Source: Nannocystis sp. (GTDB lineage Bacteria; Myxococcota_A; Polyangia; Nannocystales; Nannocystaceae). From it: 64,000 bases of DNA. The translations under genes were made by a program, and so were the position numbers. The stretch lies in NCBI RefSeq assembly GCF_016714285.1, contig NZ_JADJNN010000040.1, positions 24,442-88,441 of the forward strand, in the 5' to 3' direction. Within the stretch, counting starts at the first letter, position 1. Each line of letters starts with the position of its first letter. The notes beneath the pieces were generated by a model that worked only from the letters and a program-made list of their open reading frames with translations, was not told the origin of the DNA and made no database searches. This document shows positions 34,698 to 43,331 of this stretch, piece by piece.

Positions 34698-35723
34698 CTA
34701 GAAGCGGCCGCCGAGGACCAAGCCGCCGCCGCCGAGGGGGTTGGCGTTCGGGCGGAGGTTGACGTTCTTGGCGACGCGCAGGCCGTACTCGTTGATGATG
34801 CGGTTGCGGCGACCGTCGCGGATGAACATCGCGGTGCCGATGACGCCCATGAGGAGACCGGCGCCCTGCAGCGAGCCGGCGACTGCGAGCGAGTAGTCGT
34901 CGGTGGCGTACTTGGTGTGCTCCATCGCCATGAAGGGGCCGGCCACGGGGATGAACATGTCGCGGGAGAGCTCGCGACAGCGGCCGGGGTTGTGCATGCC
35001 GGGACAGCGGTCGTAGAGGTCGGCGGCGTTGCTGGCGGTCAGCAGGTACGAGACGCTGAACACGATCCAGCCGGTGATCATCAGGCCCTTGCGGCGCGGC
35101 AGCGGCTTGAGCTGCTTGTAGGGCTTGTACTGCTGCGGCTGGGTGACGACCCGGGTGACCACGCGCGGGGGCGGCGGGTAGCCGGGCGCGGTGTACGTGG
35201 GCGGCGGGGTGTACGTGGCCGGTGGGGTGTAGGGCTGGGCGACCACCGAGGGCGAGGTGGTCGCGTTGGTGGTCGTGCTGCTGGTGACGGTGGGCGTGGT
35301 GTCGGCGCTGACGTTCTGGTTGACGTCGGCCTTGGTCTGCGGCGAGGCGTCACCCTTGGGCTGGGCCGAGACCTGGATCTGCGGCTGCACCAGCACCTGG
35401 ATCTGCGGCATCATGTAGATCGAGCCGGGGCTCAGCGGCAGGGGACCACCGGGCAGCGGCTGCATCTGCTGGGACTGGGTCTGTGGGCCGCCGGGGCTCA
35501 GCTGGGTCTGGGTGCCGGGAGACTGCTGCTGACTGGTGATGGGGGTTTGGCCGGGGACGGGCTGTGGCAGCGGGGCCTCGGGGGCCGCGGGGGCCGTGGC
35601 GAGTGAGCCCGCGGGGCCGACTGGGAGGGCCTCCTGGGCAGCGGCGGCGCTCGGCAGGAGCAGGCCGAGCACGACGAACGGAGTGACGAGACGAGCGACG
35701 GGGAGAAGACGGTTCCGCAGCAT
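34698..35723 (-). CDS. Secreted Gln/Pro/Thr-rich protein with C-terminal membrane segments
   Basis: From ATG 35723 the product is 341 residues. It begins with a clear signal peptide (RLVTPFVVLGLLLPSAAAAQ, cleavage after AQ or AA). Residues 25-215 are low complexity, rich in Gln, Pro, Thr and Ser (TQPQQYKPYKQLKPLPRRKG closes it). The C-terminal region has two hydrophobic segments (LMITGWIVFSVSYLLTASNA and SLAVAGSLQGAGLLMGVIGT) around the loop RCPGMHNPGRCRELS with two Cys. It ends with a Gly-rich tail (GGGGLVLGGRF). This architecture recurs in myxobacterial envelope proteins of unknown function. The upstream ORF extension to 35795 lacks a signal and is rejected. Confidence 0.65.
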   Translation of the reverse strand: MLRNRLLPVARLVTPFVVLGLLLPSAAAAQEALPVGPAGSLATAPAAPEAPLPQPVPGQTPITSQQQSPGTQTQLSPGGPQTQSQQMQPLPGGPLPLSPGSIYMMPQIQVLVQPQIQVSAQPKGDASPQTKADVNQNVSADTTPTVTSSTTTNATTSPSVVAQPYTPPATYTPPPTYTAPGYPPPPRVVTRVVTQPQQYKPYKQLKPLPRRKGLMITGWIVFSVSYLLTASNAADLYDRCPGMHNPGRCRELSRDMFIPVAGPFMAMEHTKYATDDYSLAVAGSLQGAGLLMGVIGTAMFIRDGRRNRIINEYGLRVAKNVNLRPNANPLGGGGLVLGGRF

Positions 35724-36089
35724 GGCTTGGGCCCTACCTTCGGGGGAACTAAGGTGTGTGCGGGCCGAAGCGACGCCGACCACACCGGGAATCACTGTGG
35801 CAGATGGAGAACGAGGTCACCAGACAAAAAGTCATTAACTTGCCAGGCGCTCCGGGCGCAAATCGGGCACACGCGGGCCGGTGCCGACCGCAGGCGCTGC
35901 GGTGACATGCCAGTATGGCACGTGGGAGCGGGATCTCAGCGCAGTGGGGGCGCGCCACCGCAGGGTGCTGTGCCCATTCGCTGCAGCGCGGGCGGTCTGG
36001 CGCGGGGATCGGATGGACCTGTGTGCGTGTCACTCGGTCACTCGAAGCCGGGGGCGTAGATGGCGGCCCACTGGCGGGGAACGATCGTG
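35724..36089. other. Intergenic region downstream of the kinase-AAA-TPR gene
   Basis: This stretch of about 365 bp holds no convincing gene. It contains the presumed promoter of the minus-strand secreted protein, locally A+T-richer (GACAAAAAGTCATTAAC near 35822). It also holds one copy of a duplicated kinase gene end (36039-36079). Confidence 0.4.
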
Positions 36090-36131
36090 TCACTCGAAGC
36101 CGGGGGCGTAGATGGCGGCCCACTGGCGGGG
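36039..36131 (-). repeat. 52-bp-period duplication of the 3' end of the kinase gene
   Basis: A 41-bp block starting CACTCGAAGCCGGGGGCGTA occurs at 36039-36079 and 36091-36131 with no mismatch noted. It covers the last 13 or so codons and the stop of the kinase gene, so a second, untranslated copy of the gene end sits just after the stop. Confidence 0.85.
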
Positions 36132-39100
36132 GCGGACGATCGCGTGGTCGACCATGGTGCGGTCGGCCTCGGCGATGAGGGCTGCGCCGGCGGGTCCGCC
36201 GATGCACTCGCCCTTGCGGCGGCGGGCGCAGGCGGCGTGCAGGACCATGTGAGCGGCGTCGAAGCTGGCGATGGCGGAGTCGAGGTGGGCGATGGCCTGG
36301 GCGCGGGCGCCGGTCCTCGCGGCGATGCCGGCGCGGATCAAGGCTGCGGCTGCGGCCGAGTCGCGGCGGCTCTCGCCGTCGAGGTCGAGCTGGCTGGCGT
36401 CGCGTTCGGCGGCCGCGAGCAGCACGCCCTCGGCGTGGGGTTGCTCGTGCGAGGCGGCCAGCGCGGCCGCGGCGCGCAGCTGCAGGCCGAAGATGCGGGA
36501 GAACTGCCAGTGGAGGATGTGTGAGCCCTCGACCGCGGCCCACTGCTCCGAGAGGCGCTGCCAGGCGCCGCCGCTGCGACCCTCGTAGAGATCGCAGAAG
36601 GTCTCGATGACGAGGGCGAGCATGTGCTGGAAGTGGAAGCCGTCCTGCGACCAGCGGCGGATGCCCGCGTGGACGCGGTCGCGGGCGCCCTGGACGTCGT
36701 CGCTGGCGAGCAGGGCGACGCCGGAGAACAGGCAGGCCCAGACCACGCCATAGAGATCGCCGGCGTCCTCGGCCTCGCGCAGCCAGGCGTGTGAGCGCGA
36801 GGCGAGATCGCCGATGTGGCCCATCATCATCAGGGCGCGGTGGGCCGACATCTGGGCGATGGAGACCTCCCAGGCCGCGCCGGCGCAGCGCTCGTGGAGG
36901 AGCACGAGACCGGGCTCGAGCAGCTCGATGGTTGTTTGCCAGCGACCGAGGATGAGCTGGGCGACGCCGGAGATGATGTCGGTGAGGGCGATGAGGTAGG
37001 GGTCGGCGAGGGCGTCGGCGATCTTGCGGGCCTCCTTGATGAAGGTCGTGCCGCGCGAGACGGCGTTGCTGGTGCCGCGCGAGATCATCATCATGCCGAC
37101 GAGGGCGAGGCCGCGGGCGACGCGGCGGGGCTCGCCGGCTTGCAGGGCGAGCAGGAGGCCGCGCAGGACGAAGCTGTAGCCGCGGACGGGGTCGACGAAG
37201 GCGAGGCCCTTGCCGGCCGAGAGGCAGACATCGGTGCGCAGCAGCTCGGGGGCGGGGATGTCGGCCTCGCTGGCGGCGCGGAAGTTGATGCCGCGCAGGC
37301 TCAGCTGGGTCGATCGGGTGATGATCGACATGTTGGCGCGGCTCGGGGTCGGCGGATACGAGAGGCCGACCTCGGTGAGCACCGGGCGCAGCAGCTTGAC
37401 GCCCTCGTCGATGCGGCCGCTGACCAGCAGCTGTTCGCAGGCCCGGCGGCGCAGCTCGAGCGCGAGGGCCGGGGGCTCGCCGGCGGCGGCCTCGATGTAG
37501 AGCGGGGCCGCCTCGCCGCAGCGGCCGGCGAGGACCAAGACGTCGGCGCGCAGGCGCAGCAGGTGGTGGCGCGGGGCGCTGGGCTCGGTCCAGGTGTGGG
37601 CGAGGCGGTAGAGCTCGGCGGCGCGGTTGAAGGCGAGGGCGGCGGCGGCTCGCTCGGCGGCGATGCAGGCGTAGTGGACGGCGCGCTCGGGGGCATCGGC
37701 GGCGTGGAAGTGGTGGGCGGTGACCTCGGGGTCGCCGCCCTCGCGCTCGAAGGCCTCGGCGAGCTTGCGGTGGTGGGTGAGCAGCAGCTGCGGCTCGACC
37801 TGCGCGAGCACGGCGTCGCGGACGCGGTCGTGGTAGCACTCGACGGTGTCGGCGTCGCGGGCCCCGTGGGTACGCACGAGGTGCTGCGCGCGCAGGATGC
37901 CGAGCGCGGTGTGGTCCTCCTCGCCGAGGCCGGCTGTCCCGAAGGCCAGGTTCTGCGGGACCGGTCGGCCGGCGACGGCGACGACCTCGAGCAGGCGGCG
38001 CGCGGGGCCGGGGAGGCCGCGCAGGCGGGTGAGCACGAGCTGCTCGAGCGAGATCTCTCGGTGTTCGCCGCGGCGGCGCGAGTTGATCGCGTGGCGCACG
38101 AGCTCCTCGACGAACAGCGGGTTGCCCTCGGACTCGAGGGCGATGCGGGCGGCCTCGGCGAGCGCGGGGCCGTCGCTGCGGCCCATGCGGAGCAGGGCGA
38201 GCTGCTCGGCCTGCTTGTGCTCGAGCGGGGGGACGAACAGGTTGCGCACGTCGCCGCGCATGCCGGGGCGCTCGTAGAGGCGCTGCAGCTCGCGCAGCAT
38301 CGGCGACGCGGCGCCCTCGTCGCTGCGGTAGGAGCCGATCACCAGCAGGGCGGGGGCGTCGGGCGGGGTGAGCAGATCGGAGAGCAGGCGGGCGCTGTCC
38401 TCGTCGCCCCACTGGAGGTCGGCGATACGCAGGACCAGCGGGCGGCGGTCGGCCATGCGGGCCAGCAGCTCCTTGAGGCCGCGGAAGGCCCGGCGGCGGG
38501 CCTCCTGCTGATCGGGGCCGTCGAACACGCGTTGCGGGGCGTCGGCGACCAGTTGCACGCGCGCGAGCACGGGGAACAACCTGGTCAGCTCGTGCACGTC
38601 GCGGGGCATGAGCGCGGCGGCCTCGACCTGTGGCAGGCGGCGGAGGTAGTGGGTGAGGGAGTCGACGACGGAGTCGAAGGCCTTGAAGGGGACCGACTCG
38701 CGCTCGTAGCAGCGGCCGTGGAGGACGACGGCCTCGCCGCCGCGGCGGAGGGATCCAAGGAAGTGATCAATGAGGGCGGTCTTGCCGATGCCGGAGCCGC
38801 CGTGGACGTAGACGGTGACGGGGGCGCCGCGGCTGGTCGCGTCGTAGGCGTCGTGGAGGGCGGCGAGGAGCTCTTCGCGGCCGATGAGGGCGGGGGCCTG
38901 GGTGCTCGGGCCGCTGGGAGGTCGGCGGGGGACGGGGGCGCCGAGGGCCGCGGCGGCGCGGGTGAGCAGGTCGGTGCCGGTGAGGCGGGCGCTGGGGTCG
39001 CGGCGGAGGAGGCCCATGCACAGGTCGGCGAGGTCGGCGGGGGCCTTGGGGGCGAACTCGTGGACGTGGGGCGGGTCGTGCTGTTGCTTGGCGGCGAGGA

Positions 39101-39926
39101 TTTTGAGCGTGCTGCCGAGGAAGGGGAGGCGGCCGGTGAGCGCCTCGTAGAGCATCACGCCGACGGCGTACCAGTCGCTGGCGGCGGTGACGGTGCGGCC
39201 GGCGGCCTGCTCGGGCGACATGTATGCTGGCGTGCCGAGGATGCCGTCGTCGAGGGTGGCGTCGATCGGCGCGGGGCCGCGGTCGCTGACGAGGCCGAAG
39301 TCGAGGATGACGACGCGGCCGCTGCGGGTGACGAGGACGTTGGAGGACTTGAGGTCGCGGTGGAGCTTGCCGGCGGCGTGCAGCGCGTGCACGCCGTTGA
39401 CCAGCTGGGCGAGCGCGTCGCGCAGGCGGGCCTCGTCGAGCTCGGGCGGCGCGGCGGGCTGCGGGTCGTGCTCGGTGACGCTGTCCTGGGCGTCGGCGCC
39501 GTGCTCGGTGTCCTCTGGCTGTTCGGACATGTCCGATCGGACATATTGGCCGAAGCGCACGCCCTCGACGTACTCCATGGTGATGAACCACTGGTCGGCG
39601 TCGGAGACGAGCTCGTAGAGGGCGACGAGGTTGTGGTGGATGACGCCGGCGGCGGCCCGGAACTCGTGCTTGAGGCGGTAGAGGTTGCCGGGCTCGAGCT
39701 TGCGGAGGGTCTTGAGGGCGACCCGGCGGCCGCGCTCGCGGTCGAGGGCGGAGTAGACGACCCCCATGCCGCCGGAGCCAAGGCGGCGCAGCAGCTCGTA
39801 GCGGCCGAGGCGGCGGGGCGCGCCGTCGGGGAGCAGCATGGCCGTCTCGGACCACGTGTTGGGGCCGGACCCCGGGTCGCTGGGGGCCGTTGGCGGCGGC
39901 ATCCGCTGGGGATCGTCGACCTTCAC
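36090..39926 (-). CDS. Serine/threonine protein kinase fused to AAA ATPase and TPR-like region
   Basis: The 1278-residue protein is intact. Residues about 40-330 are a Hanks-type kinase: glycine loop LGSGGMGVVYSALD, Lys in VALKTL, catalytic loop LHRDLKSSNV, DFG in ILDFGLVSD and the APE-like segment GTPAYMSPEQAAG. An AAA ATPase domain follows from about 350, with GREELLAALHDA, Walker A HGGSGIGKTALI and a Walker B-like VLRIADLQWGDEDS. The remaining 550 residues are helical repeats of TPR type. This kinase-AAA-TPR layout is a common myxobacterial signalling architecture. No membrane segment was seen, so it is probably cytosolic. The gene is monocistronic between a 3' duplication and the 117-bp gap before the epimerase. 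Confidence 0.9.
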   Translation of the reverse strand: MKVDDPQRMPPPTAPSDPGSGPNTWSETAMLLPDGAPRRLGRYELLRRLGSGGMGVVYSALDRERGRRVALKTLRKLEPGNLYRLKHEFRAAAGVIHHNLVALYELVSDADQWFITMEYVEGVRFGQYVRSDMSEQPEDTEHGADAQDSVTEHDPQPAAPPELDEARLRDALAQLVNGVHALHAAGKLHRDLKSSNVLVTRSGRVVILDFGLVSDRGPAPIDATLDDGILGTPAYMSPEQAAGRTVTAASDWYAVGVMLYEALTGRLPFLGSTLKILAAKQQHDPPHVHEFAPKAPADLADLCMGLLRRDPSARLTGTDLLTRAAAALGAPVPRRPPSGPSTQAPALIGREELLAALHDAYDATSRGAPVTVYVHGGSGIGKTALIDHFLGSLRRGGEAVVLHGRCYERESVPFKAFDSVVDSLTHYLRRLPQVEAAALMPRDVHELTRLFPVLARVQLVADAPQRVFDGPDQQEARRRAFRGLKELLARMADRRPLVLRIADLQWGDEDSARLLSDLLTPPDAPALLVIGSYRSDEGAASPMLRELQRLYERPGMRGDVRNLFVPPLEHKQAEQLALLRMGRSDGPALAEAARIALESEGNPLFVEELVRHAINSRRRGEHREISLEQLVLTRLRGLPGPARRLLEVVAVAGRPVPQNLAFGTAGLGEEDHTALGILRAQHLVRTHGARDADTVECYHDRVRDAVLAQVEPQLLLTHHRKLAEAFEREGGDPEVTAHHFHAADAPERAVHYACIAAERAAAALAFNRAAELYRLAHTWTEPSAPRHHLLRLRADVLVLAGRCGEAAPLYIEAAAGEPPALALELRRRACEQLLVSGRIDEGVKLLRPVLTEVGLSYPPTPSRANMSIITRSTQLSLRGINFRAASEADIPAPELLRTDVCLSAGKGLAFVDPVRGYSFVLRGLLLALQAGEPRRVARGLALVGMMMISRGTSNAVSRGTTFIKEARKIADALADPYLIALTDIISGVAQLILGRWQTTIELLEPGLVLLHERCAGAAWEVSIAQMSAHRALMMMGHIGDLASRSHAWLREAEDAGDLYGVVWACLFSGVALLASDDVQGARDRVHAGIRRWSQDGFHFQHMLALVIETFCDLYEGRSGGAWQRLSEQWAAVEGSHILHWQFSRIFGLQLRAAAALAASHEQPHAEGVLLAAAERDASQLDLDGESRRDSAAAAALIRAGIAARTGARAQAIAHLDSAIASFDAAHMVLHAACARRRKGECIGGPAGAALIAEADRTMVDHAIVRPRQWAAIYAPGFE

Positions 39927-40043
39927 GGGGGGAGCGAGTATGCCACGCCGGCGCTGCCGGGAGCCAAGACCGCCCGCGCAAAGTGCCGCAATCGTGGCGC
40001 CCGGCGGCGCGGGGGGGTGAGGGCCCCCGCGGAGCCGCGGCGG

Positions 40044-41090
40044 CTACCAGCGTGGAGGGATGCCGAGGCCGGGGCCGGGGAGCGTGGGGAGGTCGGCGGA
40101 GAGCTCGTGCTGGCTGCCGGGTGGGACGGGGTCGTCGGCGGTGAGCATGTGGGCGTCGAGGTCGAGCTCGTCGACGCGGCCGGCGAGGCTGGCCGCGGCA
40201 GCGAGGCCGACGCGGCTCTCGATCATGCAGCCGAGCAGCACGCGCCAGCCCTCGCGGCGGGCCGTCGCGATCATGGCGAGCGCGGGTGAGATCCCGCCGC
40301 ACTTCATCAGCTTGATGTTGATGCCGTCGACGCAGCCACGTAGCGCGGGCAGGGACTCGGGGCCCTGCACGTCCTCGTCGGCGTAGAGCGGCAGCGGGCT
40401 GTGACGGCGCAGATCGGCGAGGGCGGGGAGCTGTCCGCGCGCGAGCGGCTGCTCGACGAACTCGACGCCGAGATCGGCGAGCACGGGGAGCAGGGCCCGG
40501 GCCTGGGCGAAGCTCCAGCCGCCGTTGGCGTCGACCCGCAGGCGTGCCCGCGGGGCGGCGGCGGCGACCCGACGCAGGGCCTCGCGGTCGAACTCGGGGC
40601 TGCGGCCGAGCTTGATCTTGAGGAGGGGCAGGTGGCGGGCCGCGGCGGCGCGCTCGGCCATGGCGTCGAGGTCGTCGAGGGCGACGGTGTAGGAAGTTTG
40701 CGTGGCGTCGGTGGCGGGCGCGGGCGGGTGGCGGAGGTCGAGCTCGGCGCGCAGGGGGCGTTGGGCGGCGCGGGCGGTGAGGTCCCACAACGCGATGTCG
40801 ACGGCGGCGCGGACGGGCGCCGGGGCGGCCTCCGGGAGCTGCGGGTGGGGATCGTGGCTGGACATGTCCTTCGGGTCAGGTTCGCGGAGGGCCTCGCAGA
40901 TCGCGGTGAGGTCGGCCCGGAGCAGGTCGGCGCGGTGGCCGAGGTAGCGGACCGGGGCGGCCTCGCCGAGGCCGACCTGGTCGCCGCAGCGCAGGCGCAG
41001 GAGCACGGTGGGGAGCTCGTGGACGCTGCCGCGGGAGATGCCGAAGGGGTGGCGCAGCCGCAGCGGGACAATCCAGGCCTCGTGCTCCAT
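40044..41090 (-). CDS. Dipeptide epimerase (enolase superfamily, L-Ala-D/L-Glu epimerase type)
   Basis: The 348-residue protein has the full enolase-superfamily set. The catalytic Lys pair lies in LKIKLG, metal ligands in RVDANGGW, VEQPLARG and YADEDVQGP, and the second catalytic Lys in INIKLMKCGG. The C-terminal GCMIESRVGLAAAASLAG matches the L-Ala-D/L-Glu epimerase subgroup, which converts the dipeptide released from murein so it can be degraded. With mpl (murein tripeptide ligase) and slt in the same window this fits murein peptide recycling. A palindrome copy (40859-40884) is translated in-frame as DPKDMSS within the N-terminal domain, an unusual insertion site. Confidence 0.85.
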   Translation of the reverse strand: MEHEAWIVPLRLRHPFGISRGSVHELPTVLLRLRCGDQVGLGEAAPVRYLGHRADLLRADLTAICEALREPDPKDMSSHDPHPQLPEAAPAPVRAAVDIALWDLTARAAQRPLRAELDLRHPPAPATDATQTSYTVALDDLDAMAERAAAARHLPLLKIKLGRSPEFDREALRRVAAAAPRARLRVDANGGWSFAQARALLPVLADLGVEFVEQPLARGQLPALADLRRHSPLPLYADEDVQGPESLPALRGCVDGINIKLMKCGGISPALAMIATARREGWRVLLGCMIESRVGLAAAASLAGRVDELDLDAHMLTADDPVPPGSQHELSADLPTLPGPGLGIPPRW

Positions 41091-41109
41091 CGCGGCCTAC
41101 CTTACAGGG

Positions 41110-41280
41110 CGTCGGCCTGGGGGCGGGCGGGAAATGAGGGATCGCGAGAAGGGCGCCAGGACCACGACATGAACCAGGCGTCGGCTTGGGGGCGGGCGGG
41201 AAATGAGGGATCGCGAGAAGGGCGCCAGGACCACGACATGAACCGGGCGTCGGCTTGGGGGCGGGCGGGAAATGATGTAT
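41110..41280 (+). repeat. 69-bp tandem repeat at the 5' end of the permease gene (about 2.5 copies)
   Basis: Units start at 41110, 41179 and 41248; the third diverges after about 27 bp. Each contains GGGCGGGCGGGAAATGAGGG and ACCACGACATGAACC. The period is 23 codons, and the copies are in frame with the permease, so each supplies an alternative ATG (41168 and 41237). Confidence 0.9.
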
Positions 41281-41290
41281 CGCTGGCGAC

Positions 41291-42668
41291 GATGGGCGGA
41301 CCGGCGAGCGAGGCGGCCAGCGCGGCCGATGCGTGGGGCGAGCGGCTGCCGCGGAAGCTGGGGCTGTGGAGCGCGGTGGCTGTGCTGATCGGGTCGACGA
41401 TCGGGAGCGGCATCTTTCGTACGCCGGCGAGCATCGCCTACCACATCGACGAGGTGTGGAGCTTCGCGCTGGCGTGGGTGGCGGGCGGGGTGGTGGCGCT
41501 GGCGGGGGCGCTGACCTTCGCGGAGCTGGCGAGCATGTACCCGCGTAGCGGGGGGATCTACGTGTACGTGCGCGAGGCGTTCGGGCGCCTGCCGGCGTTT
41601 CTGTTCGGCTGGGCCGAGCTGTTGATCTTGCGGCCGGCGGCGTACGGGGCGATCGCGGTGACCTCGTCGGAGTATGCGTGGCGGGTGGTCGGGGTCGATC
41701 ACAGCGAGCTGCTGCTGCGGGTCGGCGCGGTGTCGCTGTCGCGGGCGCAGCTGCTGGCGATCGCGATGATCGTGGTGGTCGGGGCGGTGAACCGTCGCGG
41801 GGTCGAGTTCGGGGCGGTGGTGCAGAACCTGAGCACGGTGCTCAAGGTGGGGGCGCTGCTCGGGCTCATCGCGCTGGGGCTGGTGCTGGTGCCGGGCGAG
41901 CTGCCGATGCACGCGGCGACGCTGCGGCCGGAGGCGCCGGCCTTTGTGCTCGGGATGGTGGCGATCCTGTGGGCCTACGACGGGTGGTGCGACCTGGGCT
42001 TCGTGAGCGGGGAGATCCGCGATCCGCAGCGGACCTTGCCCAAGGTGTTCATCCTCGGCACGGCGGCGGTGGTCGGGCTGTATCTGGCGGTCAACCTGGT
42101 CTACCTGCGGGTGGTGCCACTGGCGCAGATGGTCGACTCGCCGCTGATCGCGGCCGACGTGGCGGCGGCGCTGGTCGGGCCGATCGGGGTGACGCTGATC
42201 GCGGCGGCGGTGGTGGTCAGCACCTTCGGGACGCTCAACGGGTCGATGATGACCGGGCCGCGGGTGTTCTACGCGATGGCGGAGGACCGCCTGTTCTTCT
42301 CGGCGCTGGCGAAGGTGCACCCGCGCTACGGGACGCCGACCGGGAGCATCGCGCTGTCGGTCGCGCTGGGGGCGGTGTTCGTGTCGGTGCGCAGCTTCGC
42401 CGAGCTGGCCGAGCACTTTGTGATCGGGATCTGGCCGTTTTATGCGCTGTCGGTGGCGGCGGTGTTCGTGCTGCGCCGACGCCAGCCCGATCGGCCGCGG
42501 CCGTATCGGACCTGGGGCTATCCGGCAGTGCCGCTGTTGTTCCTCGCGGCCTCGCTGTTCTTGCTGATCAGCTACGCGGTGCAGCAGCCGCTGGTGTTCG
42601 CGGTCGACCTGGCGATCTTGCTGACCGGGGTGCCGGTGTATCTGTGGTGGTCGCGGCGGGCGGCGTGA
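41291..42668 (+). CDS. APC-superfamily amino acid permease
   Basis: From ATG 41291 the protein has 458 residues and 12 predicted membrane helices. Helix 1 carries the unwound substrate motif IGSTIGSGIFRTP typical of the amino acid-polyamine-organocation superfamily. Helix 6 (FVLGMVAILWAYDGWCDLGF) and the loop EIRDPQRTLPKVF match LAT/basic APC transporters. Upstream in-frame ATGs within the 69-bp repeat (41168, 41237) would add a hydrophilic repeat leader; the shorter start begins directly before the transporter fold. The substrate is unknown. Its neighbour, the dipeptide epimerase, is divergent, so a shared role in peptide or amino-acid salvage is possible. Confidence 0.85.
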
Positions 42669-42683
42669 GGCGGTTCGCGGGGC

Positions 42684-43163
42684 TCAGCGGTTGAGCTGCC
42701 AGATCGCGGCGTTGAGGGCGGTGGCGAAGGAGACCCACAGCAGGTAGGGCACGAGCAGGGCGGCCGAGCTCGGGGTGACGCGCGCGAAGGCCCGCATGGT
42801 GCCGACGATGGCGAGGAGCAGGCCGACGATGCACACGAGGGCGAGGTCGGGGCGGTGCATCCCGAAGAAGAGCGGGGTCCAGAGGGCGTTGAGGACCAGC
42901 TGGGCGAAGAACCACAGCAGCGCGGTGGGTCCTCCGATGTGATCGCGGCGGCGGGCGACGCGGTACACGGCGACGCCGATCAGGAGGTAGAGGACCGTCC
43001 AGACCGGGCCGAACAGGTAGTCAGGCGGCGCCCAGTCGGGCTTCTTGAGGTGGCGCCACCAGCTGCTGTCGGGTTGGACGAGGAAGCCGGTGAGGCCCGG
43101 AGCGAAGGAGACGGCGAGCCAGAAGAGCAGGCCGAGGAAGGAGTGGCGCGGCCGGTCGGTCAT
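42684..43163 (-). CDS. tspO: TspO/MBR family protein
   Basis: The 159-residue protein has five predicted helices and the family signature. W-rich loop WWRHLKKPDWAPPDYLFGPV is followed by WTVLYLLIGVAVYRV. Further conserved blocks are LWFFAQLVLNALWTPLFFG and the closing PYLLWVSFATALNAAIWQLN. TspO binds tetrapyrroles and sterol-like ligands in the outer or cytoplasmic membrane and modulates stress and pigment responses. It converges with the permease gene, 15 bases from its stop. Family membership is secure; the physiological role here is not indicated. Confidence 0.95.
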   Translation of the reverse strand: MTDRPRHSFLGLLFWLAVSFAPGLTGFLVQPDSSWWRHLKKPDWAPPDYLFGPVWTVLYLLIGVAVYRVARRRDHIGGPTALLWFFAQLVLNALWTPLFFGMHRPDLALVCIVGLLLAIVGTMRAFARVTPSSAALLVPYLLWVSFATALNAAIWQLNR

Positions 43164-43236
43164 CGCCGGGAAGGCTGGGCGGGGTCGGCCGATCTGGCAA
43201 GTGCGCGGCGGTCAGGGGACCCGCTGGGTCAGCGGA

Positions 43237-43331
43237 GCACGACAACGAGTACAGGTGCCCGCGGTCGGCGGAGCGATCATTCGTACGGGCACGACAATGA
43301 GTGCAGGCGCTCGGCTGAGCGATCATTCGTG
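43237..43331 (-). repeat. Tandem duplication (about 52-bp period) of a gene 3' end
   Basis: GCACGACAA(C/T)GAGT(A/G)CAGG followed by a TCGGC region and GAGCGATCATTCGT occurs at 43237-43285 and 43289-43331. The right copy contains the last codons and stop of the lipoprotein gene ending at 43323. Confidence 0.75.

Noticed and set aside
35724..35795. Extended N-terminus for the Gln/Pro-rich secreted protein
   Set aside because: The extra residues lack a signal sequence, while ATG 35723 directly starts a typical signal peptide.
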